From positions 62,001 through 126,000 of the forward strand of contig NZ_JARVSM010000009.1 of assembly GCF_030209175.1 (NCBI RefSeq): a stretch of 64,000 nt of DNA, written 5' to 3'. Under the pieces are notes generated by a model. It did no database searches and was not told the DNA's origin. It saw only the letters and a program-made list of their open reading frames with translations. Numbering within the stretch: position 1 is the stretch's first letter; each line of letters opens with the position of its first letter. Source of the stretch: Pseudomonas sp. efr-133-TYG-5 (GTDB taxonomy: Bacteria; Pseudomonadota; Gammaproteobacteria; Pseudomonadales; Pseudomonadaceae). Both the position numbers and the translations under genes were made by a program. Positions 34,122 to 42,793 of the stretch are shown piece by piece.

Positions 34122-35795
34122 TCAATCTTCGCGGTAGCGACGCAGTTTCAGCTGCTTGCCAGCGACGCGAGTGTCCTTGAGCTTGGTCAGGAGTTTGTCC
34201 AGACCATCTTCCGGCAGTTCGACGAGGCTGAAGCTGTCACGCACCTGGATGCGACCGATCGCTTCACGGGCCAGGCCACCTTCGTTGAGGATGGCGCCCA
34301 GCAGGTTCTTGGCGGCGATACCGTCACGCGCGCCCAGCGCGGTACGGCAACGGGCACGACCTTCGCCCAGAGGCATCGGTGCGCGACGCTCGCGGTCACC
34401 ACGCTCAGGACGATCACCGGAGCGCTCGGGACGGTCGCCACGCGGTGCGTTGTTCGGCACCAGTGGACGCTCCTTCTCGATCGCTGCCAGGTTCAGCGCC
34501 TGACCGTTGGTAGCCTTGCGCAGCAGGGCTGCAGCCAGGGCACGCGGCGAGCAACCGATGTCGGCGGTCAGACGATCGAGCAGATCGCCGTGAGTCGCTT
34601 CGGCATCAGCCACCAGCGGCGACAGGCTGTTGGTCAGTTTCTTGATGCGCGCATCGAGAACGGCCTGGGCGTCCGGCAGACGCACTTCGGCAACCTTCTG
34701 ACCGGTCACACGCTCGATCACCTGCAGCATGCGGCGCTCACGCGGCGTCACCAGCAGCAGCGCGCGGCCTTCGCGACCGGCACGGCCGGTACGGCCGATA
34801 CGGTGCACGTAGGATTCCGGATCGTACGGCATGTCCACGTTGAACACGTGGGTGATGCGCGGTACGTCCAGACCACGGGCGGCAACGTCGGTCGCGACAA
34901 CGATGTCCAGACGGCCATCCTTGAGCGAGTCGATGACGCGCTCACGCTGGTTCTGGGCGATGTCACCGTTCAACGCAGCGGCTTTGTAGCCTTTGGCGTC
35001 GAGGGCACTGGCCAGATCCAGGGTCGCTTGCTTGGTGCGTACGAACATGATCAGCGCGTCGAAATCTTCCACTTCCAGCAAGCTGAGAACGGCCGAAGTC
35101 TTCTGGTCAGCGTGAACCAACAGGTGAGCCTGTTCGATCGCGGTAACGGTCTGGGTCTTGCTCTGGATTTTCACGTGCTTCGGGTCGCGCAGGTGGCGCT
35201 CGGCGATGGCACGGATCGACTGCGGCAGGGTCGCCGAGAACAGTACGGTCTGACGGGATTCCGGCATGGCCTTGAAGATCACTTCGAGGTCGTCCATGAA
35301 GCCCAGTTTGAGCATTTCGTCCGCTTCGTCGAGAACCAGGTGGTTCACGGTGGCGAGGACTTTTTCGTCGCGACGCAGGTGGTCGCACAGACGGCCCGGG
35401 GTAGCGACAACGATCTGTGCGCCATTCCGGATTGCTTTCAGTTGTGGGCCCATCGGCGCGCCGCCGTAGACAGCCACAACAGTTACGCCCGGCATTTGCT
35501 TGGCGTAGGTTTCGAAAGCGGTTGCAACTTGCAGCGCCAACTCACGGGTTGGGGCCAGGATCAGAGCTTGCGGCTCGCGCTTGGACGGATCAATGCGGTG
35601 CAGGATAGGCAGGGCAAAGGCAGCGGTTTTACCGGTACCGGTTTGCGCCTGACCAATCATATCGTGACCGGCGAGGATGATCGGGATCGACTGCTGCTGA
35701 ATGGCCGAAGGCTCTTCATAGCCGGTAGCGACTACTGCAGCGACAATATTGGGATGAAGTTCAAGAGCGGCGAAGCCGCCGATTTCCTGGGTCAT
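34122..35795 (-). CDS. deaD: DEAD-box RNA helicase (DeaD/CsdA-like) with DbpA-type RNA-binding domain
   Basis: 557 residues from ATG 35795, with GAGG 7 nt upstream. Helicase motifs in order: Q motif (FAALELHPNIVAAVVATGYEEPSAIQQQSIP), Walker A (AQTGTGKTAAFALP), PTRELALQ, VLDEADEML, FSATLP and YVHRIGRTGRAGREG. A basic, low-complexity linker (GDRPERSGDRPERGDRERR) leads to a C-terminal DbpA-type domain. It probably unwinds structured RNA in ribosome assembly and cold adaptation. A leader of about 215 nt precedes it if transcription starts near 36010, as is usual for cold-shock helicases. Confidence 0.9.
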   Translation of the reverse strand: MTQEIGGFAALELHPNIVAAVVATGYEEPSAIQQQSIPIILAGHDMIGQAQTGTGKTAAFALPILHRIDPSKREPQALILAPTRELALQVATAFETYAKQMPGVTVVAVYGGAPMGPQLKAIRNGAQIVVATPGRLCDHLRRDEKVLATVNHLVLDEADEMLKLGFMDDLEVIFKAMPESRQTVLFSATLPQSIRAIAERHLRDPKHVKIQSKTQTVTAIEQAHLLVHADQKTSAVLSLLEVEDFDALIMFVRTKQATLDLASALDAKGYKAAALNGDIAQNQRERVIDSLKDGRLDIVVATDVAARGLDVPRITHVFNVDMPYDPESYVHRIGRTGRAGREGRALLLVTPRERRMLQVIERVTGQKVAEVRLPDAQAVLDARIKKLTNSLSPLVADAEATHGDLLDRLTADIGCSPRALAAALLRKATNGQALNLAAIEKERPLVPNNAPRGDRPERSGDRPERGDRERRAPMPLGEGRARCRTALGARDGIAAKNLLGAILNEGGLAREAIGRIQVRDSFSLVELPEDGLDKLLTKLKDTRVAGKQLKLRRYRED

Positions 35796-36216
35796 GGGTC
35801 TGCCTCTAAGTGCATCCGCAAAGACCCATGCTCCAAAGCTGCACATGCCGTGTTGAGACTCAAGAGTCGCCCTGGCAGCTTTGTCGGCGGGGATTTGCGA
35901 AAACGAATGAATGAAAAAGAATCGTCAAGGAAGAGCCCGCAGTGCGGACGTGCAGCCGAAGCTGACTTCGGGGAATTGCGCTACCTAAACGCGGCCCGGT
36001 TAAAGGCCGGCGCGCACTATACCGGAATTTGCCCGAAAAGGGAGCTTTTTTTATCGGTTTGATCCGGTTGTCAGCGTTGTGTAACGGGGTTTTGCGGATA
36101 ACCGGGCAAAGGTCTATTTTGCAAAGGCCCGGCCCTGTGGGCGATGGCGCTTAAACGATTCACTGATGTGCGGCATACCGTCGCTGCACCCTTCTTTCCC
36201 GTCCGAGGAAATACCC
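35796..36216. promoter_or_regulatory. divergent region: long leader of the helicase gene and upstream of the crotonase gene
   Basis: On the minus strand a TATAGT-like -10 (36016-36021) would give the helicase a leader of about 215 nt. The leader contains a small stem CCGAAG-CTGA-CTTCGG near 35953 and could be a cold-responsive element. No clear -35 is seen. I find no gene here; in-frame ATG 35846 lacks a ribosome binding site. Confidence 0.45.
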
Positions 36217-37008
36217 ATGAATCAGCCCTGCCCCGGCCGCGTCAGCCGTGAACGCCGTGGACACGTGCAGTTGATCGGTCTCGATCGAGCCGCCAAGCGC
36301 AATGCTTTCGACCTCGACCTGCTCAATGACCTGAGCCTGGCCTACGGCGAGTTCGAAGCCGACAGCGCGGCGCGGGTAGCGGTGGTGTTCGGGCATGGCG
36401 AGCACTTCACCGCTGGCCTGGACCTGGTCAACGCCAGCTCCGCCCTCGCCCAGGGTTGGCAGGTGCCGCCCGGCGGTTGCGACCCGTGGGGCGTGTTCGT
36501 CGGGCCACGGGTGAGCAAACCGGTGATTGTCGCGGCGCAGGGATATTGCCTGACCATCGGCATCGAACTGATGCTCGCCGCCGACATCAACCTGTGCGCC
36601 AGCAACACCCGTTTCGCCCAGATGGAAGTGCAGCGTGGGATCTTTCCGTTCGGTGGCGCGACGTTACGTTTTCATCAGGTCGCCGGTTGGGGCAACGCGA
36701 TGCGCTGGTTGCTCACCGGGGATGAGTTCGATGCTCACGACGCGCTGCGCCTGGGTCTGGTGCAGGAGGTGATGGCCAGTGAAGACCTGTTGCCACGCGC
36801 CATCGAACTCGCCGAACGCATTGCGCGCCAGGCGCCGCTGGGGGTGCAGGCAACGCTGATGTCGGCACGCCAGGCGCGCTATGAAGGTGAAACGGCCGCG
36901 GCGCAGAGCTTGCCGCCGCTGGTGAAGAAGTTGTTGGCCACTGAGGACGCCAAGGAAGGTGTGCGCTCGCTGGTGGAGCGGCGACCCGGTGTCTTCAAAG
37001 GGATCTGA
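36217..37008 (+). CDS. enoyl-CoA hydratase/isomerase (crotonase) family protein
   Basis: 263 residues from ATG 36217 behind CCGAGGAA. Crotonase fold: AAKRNAFDLDLLNDL, the first oxyanion-hole block VFGHGEHFTAGLDL, the second PVIVAAQGYCLTIGIELMLAADI, and NTRFAQMEVQRGIFPFGGATLRF. The catalytic Glu positions differ between subfamilies and I cannot fix the substrate. It is a single gene, followed by a REP pair. Confidence 0.88.
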   Translation: MNQPCPGRVSRERRGHVQLIGLDRAAKRNAFDLDLLNDLSLAYGEFEADSAARVAVVFGHGEHFTAGLDLVNASSALAQGWQVPPGGCDPWGVFVGPRVSKPVIVAAQGYCLTIGIELMLAADINLCASNTRFAQMEVQRGIFPFGGATLRFHQVAGWGNAMRWLLTGDEFDAHDALRLGLVQEVMASEDLLPRAIELAERIARQAPLGVQATLMSARQARYEGETAAAQSLPPLVKKLLATEDAKEGVRSLVERRPGVFKGI

Positions 37009-37030
37009 AATGAGTGGTGGTCATCGCGCC

Positions 37031-37124
37031 GCCTTCGCGGGCAAGCCCGCTCCCACTGTGACCGGGTCGTTCACACATTTTGCGCACGGCGCGAACTCTG
37101 TGGGAGCTGGCTTGCCCGCGAAGG
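37031..37124. repeat. REP pair (inverted repetitive extragenic palindromes)
   Basis: Two head-to-head copies: 37033-37056 contains CGCGGGCAAGCCCGCTCCCAC in parts (CGCGGGCAAG, CCCGCTCCCAC), and 37100-37123 reads GTGGGAGCTGGCTTGCCCGCG in parts (GTGGGAGCTGG, CTTGCCCGCG). This is the common P. fluorescens-group REP doublet, located between convergent genes. Confidence 0.9.
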
Positions 37125-37140
37125 GGTCATCACTGACCAC

Positions 37141-37896
37141 TCAGGTGGCTGGGCGGATACTGTTGATCAACGCCTGCAACGAGTAGCCCAACCGCGGCGC
37201 CAGCGCCTCAGCCCGGGCGGTCAGCGCCTGGCTGTCCAGTTGCTGATCGAGGTCCGCCGGCACGATCAGGATCACATTGCCCTCCTTCACCGGCAGCTCC
37301 CAGTAATGCCGGTGATAGAGGCCGCGCAACAGTGCGGCACCCAGCGGCTTGCCGTCATCGGTGGCCCACTGGTTGATCACCAGCCAGCCGCCCGGATTCA
37401 GACGTTTCTGACAATCGCCGAGGAAATTCCACGCCAGGTGCCCGGCGCCGGGGCCGACGTCGGTATACAGGTCGACGAAGATCAGGTCCGCCGGCTCGGC
37501 GGTCGGCAGCAGTTCGAGGGCATCGCCGACACGGATGTACAAGCGCGGATCGTCATCCAGGCCGAGGTATTCGATGGCCAGGCGCGGCACGTCCGGCCGC
37601 AGCTCAATGGCCTCGACATCTTCCAGCGGCAGGAACTTGAGGCAGGCCTGCGTCAGCGTACCGGCACCGAGGCCGAGAAACAGCGCGCTCTCCGGCTGCT
37701 CATGGCACAACGCGCCGATCAGCATCGCGCGGGTGTAGTCGTACTCCAGCCAGCTCGGATCGGCGGTGAACACGCAGCTCTGTTCGATGGCATCGCCAAA
37801 CTCCAGAAAGCGGTAATCGGCCACTTCCAGCACGCGGATCACGCCGAACTCGTCCTGTACCTCGGCGAGCAAAAGCTCGACGCGCTCCTCAGTCAT
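37141..37896 (-). CDS. spermidine synthase-like methyltransferase-fold protein
   Basis: 251 residues. Rossmann-type fold with the SAM/decarboxy-SAM binding block ALFLGLGAGTLTQACLKFLP and VEAIELRPDVPRLA, followed by IRVGDALELLPT and ADLIFVDLYTDVGPG. This matches the 'spermine/spermidine synthase' or 'spermidine synthase-like' group common in Pseudomonas, but key polyamine-binding residues of true SpeE cannot be confirmed by eye. The enzyme activity remains open. Confidence 0.8.
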   Translation of the reverse strand: MTEERVELLLAEVQDEFGVIRVLEVADYRFLEFGDAIEQSCVFTADPSWLEYDYTRAMLIGALCHEQPESALFLGLGAGTLTQACLKFLPLEDVEAIELRPDVPRLAIEYLGLDDDPRLYIRVGDALELLPTAEPADLIFVDLYTDVGPGAGHLAWNFLGDCQKRLNPGGWLVINQWATDDGKPLGAALLRGLYHRHYWELPVKEGNVILIVPADLDQQLDSQALTARAEALAPRLGYSLQALINSIRPAT

Positions 37897-38046
37897 TTCA
37901 GCTCCTGATGGTCACCGGGCGCGGTGACGCGATGGCACCGTTATGGCGCCGTGACAAAGCGGCGATTGTCGGCGAAGCGGCGGGAACAGGTCACGCACTA
38001 ATTGCTGCTAACATGGCCGTCCGTGCGTAAAACCTTAGAGACCGTG

Positions 38047-39393
38047 ATGAGCCAACCCTGGAGCCCTGACAGCTGGCGCGCCCTGCCGATCCAGCAACAA
38101 CCCCAATATCCCGACGCCGCGCACCTGCGCCAGGTCGAGCAGACCCTGGCCAGTTATCCGCCACTGGTGTTTGCCGGCGAGGCCCGGGAGTTGCGTCGTC
38201 AGTTTGCCGAAGTCACCCAGGGCCGGGCGTTCCTCCTGCAGGGCGGCGACTGCGCGGAAAGCTTCGCCGAATTCTCTGCCGCGAAGATCCGTGACACCTT
38301 CAAGGTGCTGCTGCAAATGGCGATCGTCATGACCTTCGCCGCCGGTTGCCCGGTGGTCAAGGTCGGGCGCATGGCCGGGCAGTTCGCCAAGCCGCGCTCG
38401 GCCAACGATGAAACCATCGACGGCGTGACCCTGCCGGCCTACCGTGGCGACATCGTCAACGGCATCGGCTTCGACTCGGCCAGCCGCGTGCCCGACCCGG
38501 AGCGCCTGCTGCAGTCGTATCACCAGTCCACGGCTACCCTCAACCTGCTGCGCGCCTTCGCTCAGGGCGGCTTCGCCGACCTGCATCAGGTGCACAAGTG
38601 GAACCTCGACTTCATCGCCAACTCGGCGCTGGCCGAGAAGTACAGCCACCTGGCCGACCGCATCGATGAAACCCTGGCCTTCATGCGCGCCTGTGGCATG
38701 GACAGTTCGCCGCAACTGCGCGAAACCAGTTTCTTCACCGCCCACGAAGCGCTGCTGCTGAATTACGAAGAAGCCTTCGTCCGTCGCGACAGCCTGACCA
38801 ACGATTACTACGACTGCTCGGCACACATGCTGTGGATCGGTGATCGCACCCGCCAGCTCGATGGCGCCCATGTCGAATTCCTGCGCGGGGTGAATAACCC
38901 GATCGGCGTCAAAGTCGGCCCGAGCATGAACCCCGATGACCTGATCCGCCTGATCGACGTGCTCAACCCGGACAACGATCCGGGGCGCCTCAACCTGATC
39001 GCGCGGATGGGTGCGAACAAGGTTGGCGATCACCTGCCGGCGCTGATTCGCGCGGTGCAGCGCGAAGGCAAGCAGGTGCTGTGGAGTTCCGACCCGATGC
39101 ACGGCAACACCATCAAGGCCAGCAGCGGCTACAAGACTCGCGACTTCGCGCAGATCCTCGGCGAGGTCAAACAGTTCTTCCAGGTGCACGAAGCCGAGGG
39201 CAGCTACGCCGGTGGGATTCACATCGAGATGACCGGGCAGAACGTCACCGAGTGCATTGGTGGTGCGCGGCCGATTACCGAAGATGGCTTGTCGGATCGC
39301 TATCACACCCACTGCGATCCGCGGATGAATGCCGATCAGTCGCTGGAACTGGCGTTCCTGATTGCCGAAACCCTGAAACAAGTCCGGCGCTGA
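38047..39393 (+). CDS. class II 3-deoxy-7-phosphoheptulonate (DAHP) synthase
   Basis: 448 residues from ATG 38047. The plant-like (class II) DAHP synthase family: WRALPIQQQPQYPD, FLLQGGDCAESFAEF, KVGRMAGQFAKPRS, then WIGDRTRQLDGAHVEFLRGVNNPIGVKVGPSM and VLWSSDPMHGNT, GGIHIEMTGQNVTEC. It condenses phosphoenolpyruvate and erythrose 4-phosphate, the first step of the shikimate pathway. A class I enzyme is also encoded in this window at 53.5 kb. Confidence 0.95.
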   Translation: MSQPWSPDSWRALPIQQQPQYPDAAHLRQVEQTLASYPPLVFAGEARELRRQFAEVTQGRAFLLQGGDCAESFAEFSAAKIRDTFKVLLQMAIVMTFAAGCPVVKVGRMAGQFAKPRSANDETIDGVTLPAYRGDIVNGIGFDSASRVPDPERLLQSYHQSTATLNLLRAFAQGGFADLHQVHKWNLDFIANSALAEKYSHLADRIDETLAFMRACGMDSSPQLRETSFFTAHEALLLNYEEAFVRRDSLTNDYYDCSAHMLWIGDRTRQLDGAHVEFLRGVNNPIGVKVGPSMNPDDLIRLIDVLNPDNDPGRLNLIARMGANKVGDHLPALIRAVQREGKQVLWSSDPMHGNTIKASSGYKTRDFAQILGEVKQFFQVHEAEGSYAGGIHIEMTGQNVTECIGGARPITEDGLSDRYHTHCDPRMNADQSLELAFLIAETLKQVRR

Positions 39394-39421
39394 GATCGGA
39401 AATCTCTATTGCCTGAACCGG

Positions 39422-39474
39422 CCTCTTCGCGGGCAAGCCCACTCCCACCACCGGTGGGAGCCTGGCTTGCCACT
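39422..39474. repeat. REP doublet
   Basis: Inverted pair TTCGCGGGCAAGCCCACTCCCACC / GGTGGGAGCCTGGCTTGCCA (each given in part), with arms almost touching, between the convergent DAHP synthase and YcaQ-like genes. Confidence 0.85.
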
Positions 39475-39486
39475 GATGATGTCAGC

Positions 39487-40713
39487 TCAGTCACAGCCAA
39501 TTGCAGACATTGCCAGGCGCAGCCGCCCTGCACTCTCGCGCTGACAATTGAGCTGCACTCGCGCAAGCCCCAGCCAGGCGGCCATTTGCCGCAAATTCAA
39601 GGCCAGCGCCAACATTCCCTCATCATCCAGCCCCGGCTCCTCCTCGTGCACCGCATGCACCGCCAGCCGTCCCGACGCGCGCTCGGCACGCAGATCGACC
39701 CGCGCGGCAATCCGCTCATGGTGCAAAAACGGCAGCACGTAATAGCCGTAGACGCGTTTGGCCTGGGGGGTATAAATCTCCAGCCGATAGCGGAAATCGA
39801 ACAGCCGCTCCGTGCGGCTGCGCTCCCAGATCAGCGAGTCGAACGGCGACAACAGCGCACTGGCGCTGACCTTGCGCGGCACTTTCGGCTCGGGCAGGCA
39901 ATAGGCGATCTGCCGCCAGTCGCCGACTTCACAGGTCTGCAATTGCCCGTCCTCGACCAGTTCCGCCAGGCGCGGGCGGGCATCGGCCGGGTTCAGGCGG
40001 AAGTAATCACGCAGGTCTTTTTCCGTGCCGACACCCAGCGCCGTGGCCGCGTGCAGCAGCAATCCGCGTTGCGCGGCAGCCTCGTCGGGCCACGGTTGCT
40101 GCAGGATCGACGAGGGAATCACTCGCTCCGGCAAGTCATACAAGCGCTCGAAACCGCGTCGGCCGGCGACCGTGACTTCGCCGGCAGCGAACAACCATTC
40201 CAGCGCATGCTTTTCCGCACTCCAGTCCCACCACGGCCCGGCCTTGTCCTCGCGGGTCGACAAGCTGCCGGCACCCACCGCACCCTGTGCCTGGACGCAG
40301 GTCAGCACCCGGCGAATGGTGTCTTGCTGCTCACGTCCGAACTTCGCCAGTTGCTGATAGATGTCCTCGCCGCGTTTGGCGCGCTGCATGCGCCAGCCCA
40401 GCAACGGATACATCGACAGCGGCAACAGCGACGCTTCATGGCCCCAGTATTCGAACAGCGTGCGGCGCCGCCCGGAACTCCAGGCAGCCTGGTCGAGCAA
40501 CAAGGAAGGATAGGAACCCAGACGGGAAAACAGCGGCAGGTAGTGCGAGCGCACCACGGCGTTGACGGAATCGATCTGCAGCAGGCCCAGCCGTTCGATC
40601 AGCCGATTCAGATGTGCGGCCTTGACGGTCGGCGGCTGGCGCCCGTTGAACCCTTGGGCAGCCAGCGCCAGACGTCGCGCCTGTTGAATGGAAAAGGACA
40701 GCGTTGCGGGCAT
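39487..40713 (-). CDS. YcaQ-family DNA glycosylase (interstrand crosslink repair)
   Basis: 408 residues from ATG 40713 behind GGAGG. Winged-helix (HTH_42) protein: LSFSIQQARRLALAAQGF at the start, LIERLGLLQIDSVNAVVRSHYLPLFSRLG, then a central FEYWGHEASLLPLSMYPLLGWRM and a C-terminal SALLSPFDSLIWERSRTERLFDFRYRLEIY, with YVLPFLHHERIAARVDL. The AlkX/YcaQ family unhooks alkylated bases and interstrand crosslinks. It is a single gene whose 3' side faces the REP doublet. Confidence 0.88.
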   Translation of the reverse strand: MPATLSFSIQQARRLALAAQGFNGRQPPTVKAAHLNRLIERLGLLQIDSVNAVVRSHYLPLFSRLGSYPSLLLDQAAWSSGRRRTLFEYWGHEASLLPLSMYPLLGWRMQRAKRGEDIYQQLAKFGREQQDTIRRVLTCVQAQGAVGAGSLSTREDKAGPWWDWSAEKHALEWLFAAGEVTVAGRRGFERLYDLPERVIPSSILQQPWPDEAAAQRGLLLHAATALGVGTEKDLRDYFRLNPADARPRLAELVEDGQLQTCEVGDWRQIAYCLPEPKVPRKVSASALLSPFDSLIWERSRTERLFDFRYRLEIYTPQAKRVYGYYVLPFLHHERIAARVDLRAERASGRLAVHAVHEEEPGLDDEGMLALALNLRQMAAWLGLARVQLNCQRESAGRLRLAMSAIGCD

Positions 40714-40777
40714 GTGTACCTCCATGTCTGCTCGCAACCTACCTCACCTGAAGTGGGTTTGTGTAGCGATCGCCTCA

Positions 40778-40993
40778 TCATTTATGCATCGGATCGTCCC
40801 AGAACGGCCGCACCGCTTCGTGCTCGACGTCGGCACGGCTGACGCCGATGTCCTTCAGCGCTTCGTCGCTCAGGCTGGCCAGCAGCTCACGTTCGCGGTG
40901 CAGTTCGTACCAGCGGCTAAACTTGTGCAGCAGATCGGAAACGATATGGCCGGAAAATTTTTCTTCGCCTACATACTCTCTTTGACCTTTCAT
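40778..40993 (-). CDS. DUF1127 small protein
   Basis: 71 residues from ATG 40993, behind a perfect AGGAGGG. The C-terminal 45 residues carry the DUF1127 (YjiS-like) signature with basic and acidic helices: ELHRERELLASLSDEALKDIGVSRADVEHEA. Members of this family are small, often highly expressed proteins; some bind RNA and affect carbon or phosphate regulation. It is divergent from a LysR regulator whose start is 70 bp away, suggesting that regulator may control it. Confidence 0.9.
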   Translation of the reverse strand: MKGQREYVGEEKFSGHIVSDLLHKFSRWYELHRERELLASLSDEALKDIGVSRADVEHEAVRPFWDDPMHK

Positions 40994-41063
40994 CGTGTTG
41001 CCCTCCTTTAGGGATGGCTCAAGTCTCGCGCCGGGGCTACGATCAATCCAACGAATGTTTCTG

Positions 41064-41945
41064 ATGGCATGCATCTCGGAGATTGATGATTTGTCCGCCT
41101 ACCCCAGTATCGATACCGATGTCCTGCGCACCTTCGTGGCGATTGCCGACCAGGGCGGTTTCACCCGCGCCGGGGAAATGGTCAACCGCACCCAATCGGC
41201 GGTGAGCATGCAGATGAAGCGTCTGGAAGAAGACGTGTTGCAGCGCCAGTTGTTCGAGCGCGACGGCCGCCAGGTGCGCCTGACCGCCGAAGGCCAGGTG
41301 CTGCTGGGCTATGCGCGGCGCATCCTGAAACTGCACAGCGAAGTGTTCAACACCCTGCGCGAGCCGCACATGGTCGGCACCGTGCGCATCGGCACGCCGG
41401 ACGATTACGTGATGCGTTTCCTGCCGGGCATCCTCTCGCGTTTTGCCCAGTTCTATCCGTTGATCCAGATCGAAGTGCATTGCGAGTCGACCAAGCAGCT
41501 GTTGCAGCGCACCGATCTCGATCTGTCGATCGTCACCCGCGAACCGGGCAATGAGATCGGTCAACTGCTGCGCAAGGAACGCTTCGTCTGGGCCGAAGCT
41601 CAGAACTTCAGCGCACACGAACAGACGCCGCTGCCGCTGGCGATGTTCAACAGTGACTGCTTCTGCCGTTTGTGGGCCTGCAACGCGCTGGATGCCATGG
41701 GGCGCGAATATCGCATCGCCTACAACAGCACCAGCCTCTCGGCGCTGATGGCGGTGGTGAGCGCGGGCCTGGCGATCACCGCGCAACTGGAAAGCCTGAT
41801 CACCCCGGACATGCGCATTCTCGGCGCCGCCGAGGATCTGCCGCTGTTGCCCGAGGCGAGCATCATGCTGATCCGCAACCTGAACAATCCGTCGCCGATC
41901 ACCGAGTGCCTGGCCGAGCACATCGTCGAAGGCTTCAAACTTTAA
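41064..41945 (+). CDS. LysR-family regulator, LrhA/HexA-like
   Basis: 293 residues from ATG 41064 (ATG 41055 also in frame). The helix-turn-helix is LRTFVAIADQGGFTRAGEMVNRTQSAVSMQMKRLEEDV with ELFERDGRQVRLTAEGQVLLGYARRIL. This form (RTQSAVSxQMxRLE) is typical of the LrhA/HexA branch, which controls motility and extracellular enzymes in enterobacteria. The effector domain spans 95-290. It is divergent from the DUF1127 gene and overlaps the convergent TauE gene by 11 bases. Confidence 0.88.
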   Translation: MACISEIDDLSAYPSIDTDVLRTFVAIADQGGFTRAGEMVNRTQSAVSMQMKRLEEDVLQRQLFERDGRQVRLTAEGQVLLGYARRILKLHSEVFNTLREPHMVGTVRIGTPDDYVMRFLPGILSRFAQFYPLIQIEVHCESTKQLLQRTDLDLSIVTREPGNEIGQLLRKERFVWAEAQNFSAHEQTPLPLAMFNSDCFCRLWACNALDAMGREYRIAYNSTSLSALMAVVSAGLAITAQLESLITPDMRILGAAEDLPLLPEASIMLIRNLNNPSPITECLAEHIVEGFKL

Positions 41946-42681
41946 AGGCGAGCATCACCGCGCACAGCACCAGAAAGCCGCAGAACAGCCCGCGCAGGAG
42001 TTTCTCCGGCATGGCGTGGGCCACTTTCACGCCCCAACTGATGCTCGCCAGGCCACCGATGGCCAGCGGCAGGCCGATCAGCCAGTCCACTTCGTGATGC
42101 ACCGCGTAAGTCACCAGGGTGACACCGGTGCTCGGCAATGCCAGCGCCAGCGACAGGCCCTGGGCGACCACCTGCGTGGTGCCGAACAGGCTGGTCAGCA
42201 CTGGCGTTGCCACCACCGCCCCGCCCACGCCGAACAGACCGCCCATGGCCCCGGACGCTGCGCCGAGCACGCCCAGCCATGGCCAGCCGTAACGCATCTG
42301 CGAGGTCGCCGCCGGGCGGTGACCGAACATGCGCAGCAGGTTGTAGGCCGACAGCGCGACAAGGAAGGCGACAAACCCGATGCGCATGGTTTGCGCGTCG
42401 ATGCCCACGGCCCAGATCGAACCGATCCAGGCAAAACAGAAGCCCATCACCGCCAGTGGCAATGCATGGCGCAACTCGATGCGGTTGCGCTGGTGGTAAC
42501 GCCATAGCGCCAGCATCACGTTCGGCACCACCATCACCAGCGCGGTGCCTTGGGCGATCTGCTGATCGAGGCCAAACCATACGCCCAGCAGCGGAATGGC
42601 GATCAAACCGCCACCGATACCGAAGATTCCCCCCAGAGTGCCCAGGGCGGCGCCAAACAGCAGGTACAGCAAAAACTCCAT
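41935..42681 (-). CDS. TauE/SafE family membrane exporter
   Basis: 248 residues with 7-8 membrane helices and the duplicated glycine-rich motif of the family: LGTLGGIFGIGGGLIAIPLL in the first half, SGAMGGLFGVGGAVVATPVL in the second. The family exports sulfite, sulfoacetate or similar organic anions; the substrate is not readable. Start ATG 42681 (a GTG directly upstream at 42684 is closer to AGAGG). Convergent overlap of 11 bases with the LysR gene. Confidence 0.88.
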   Translation of the reverse strand: MEFLLYLLFGAALGTLGGIFGIGGGLIAIPLLGVWFGLDQQIAQGTALVMVVPNVMLALWRYHQRNRIELRHALPLAVMGFCFAWIGSIWAVGIDAQTMRIGFVAFLVALSAYNLLRMFGHRPAATSQMRYGWPWLGVLGAASGAMGGLFGVGGAVVATPVLTSLFGTTQVVAQGLSLALALPSTGVTLVTYAVHHEVDWLIGLPLAIGGLASISWGVKVAHAMPEKLLRGLFCGFLVLCAVMLAFKV

Positions 42682-42793
42682 CACAGCCGAATTCCTCTCG
42701 CGTCAGGCGATTCATCCTACGCAATCGCCGCTGGCACGGAAACGCACAGCAACGCACAATGGCTGTGCCAAATTCGCATAAGCATTGCCTGCC

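Noticed and set aside
34041..36062. 673-codon open frame on the plus strand over the helicase
   Set aside because: It is antisense to the DEAD-box gene, whose motifs are complete. Long antisense frames are common in GC-rich genes; no ribosome binding site and no recognisable domain.
38035..39381. 448-codon minus-strand open frame
   Set aside because: Exactly antisense to the class II DAHP synthase, whose conserved motifs are on the plus strand.
40780..40990. Two-component or RNA-thermometer element around DUF1127
   Set aside because: The apparent pairing is limited to a few bases around the ribosome binding site and is not distinguishable from chance.
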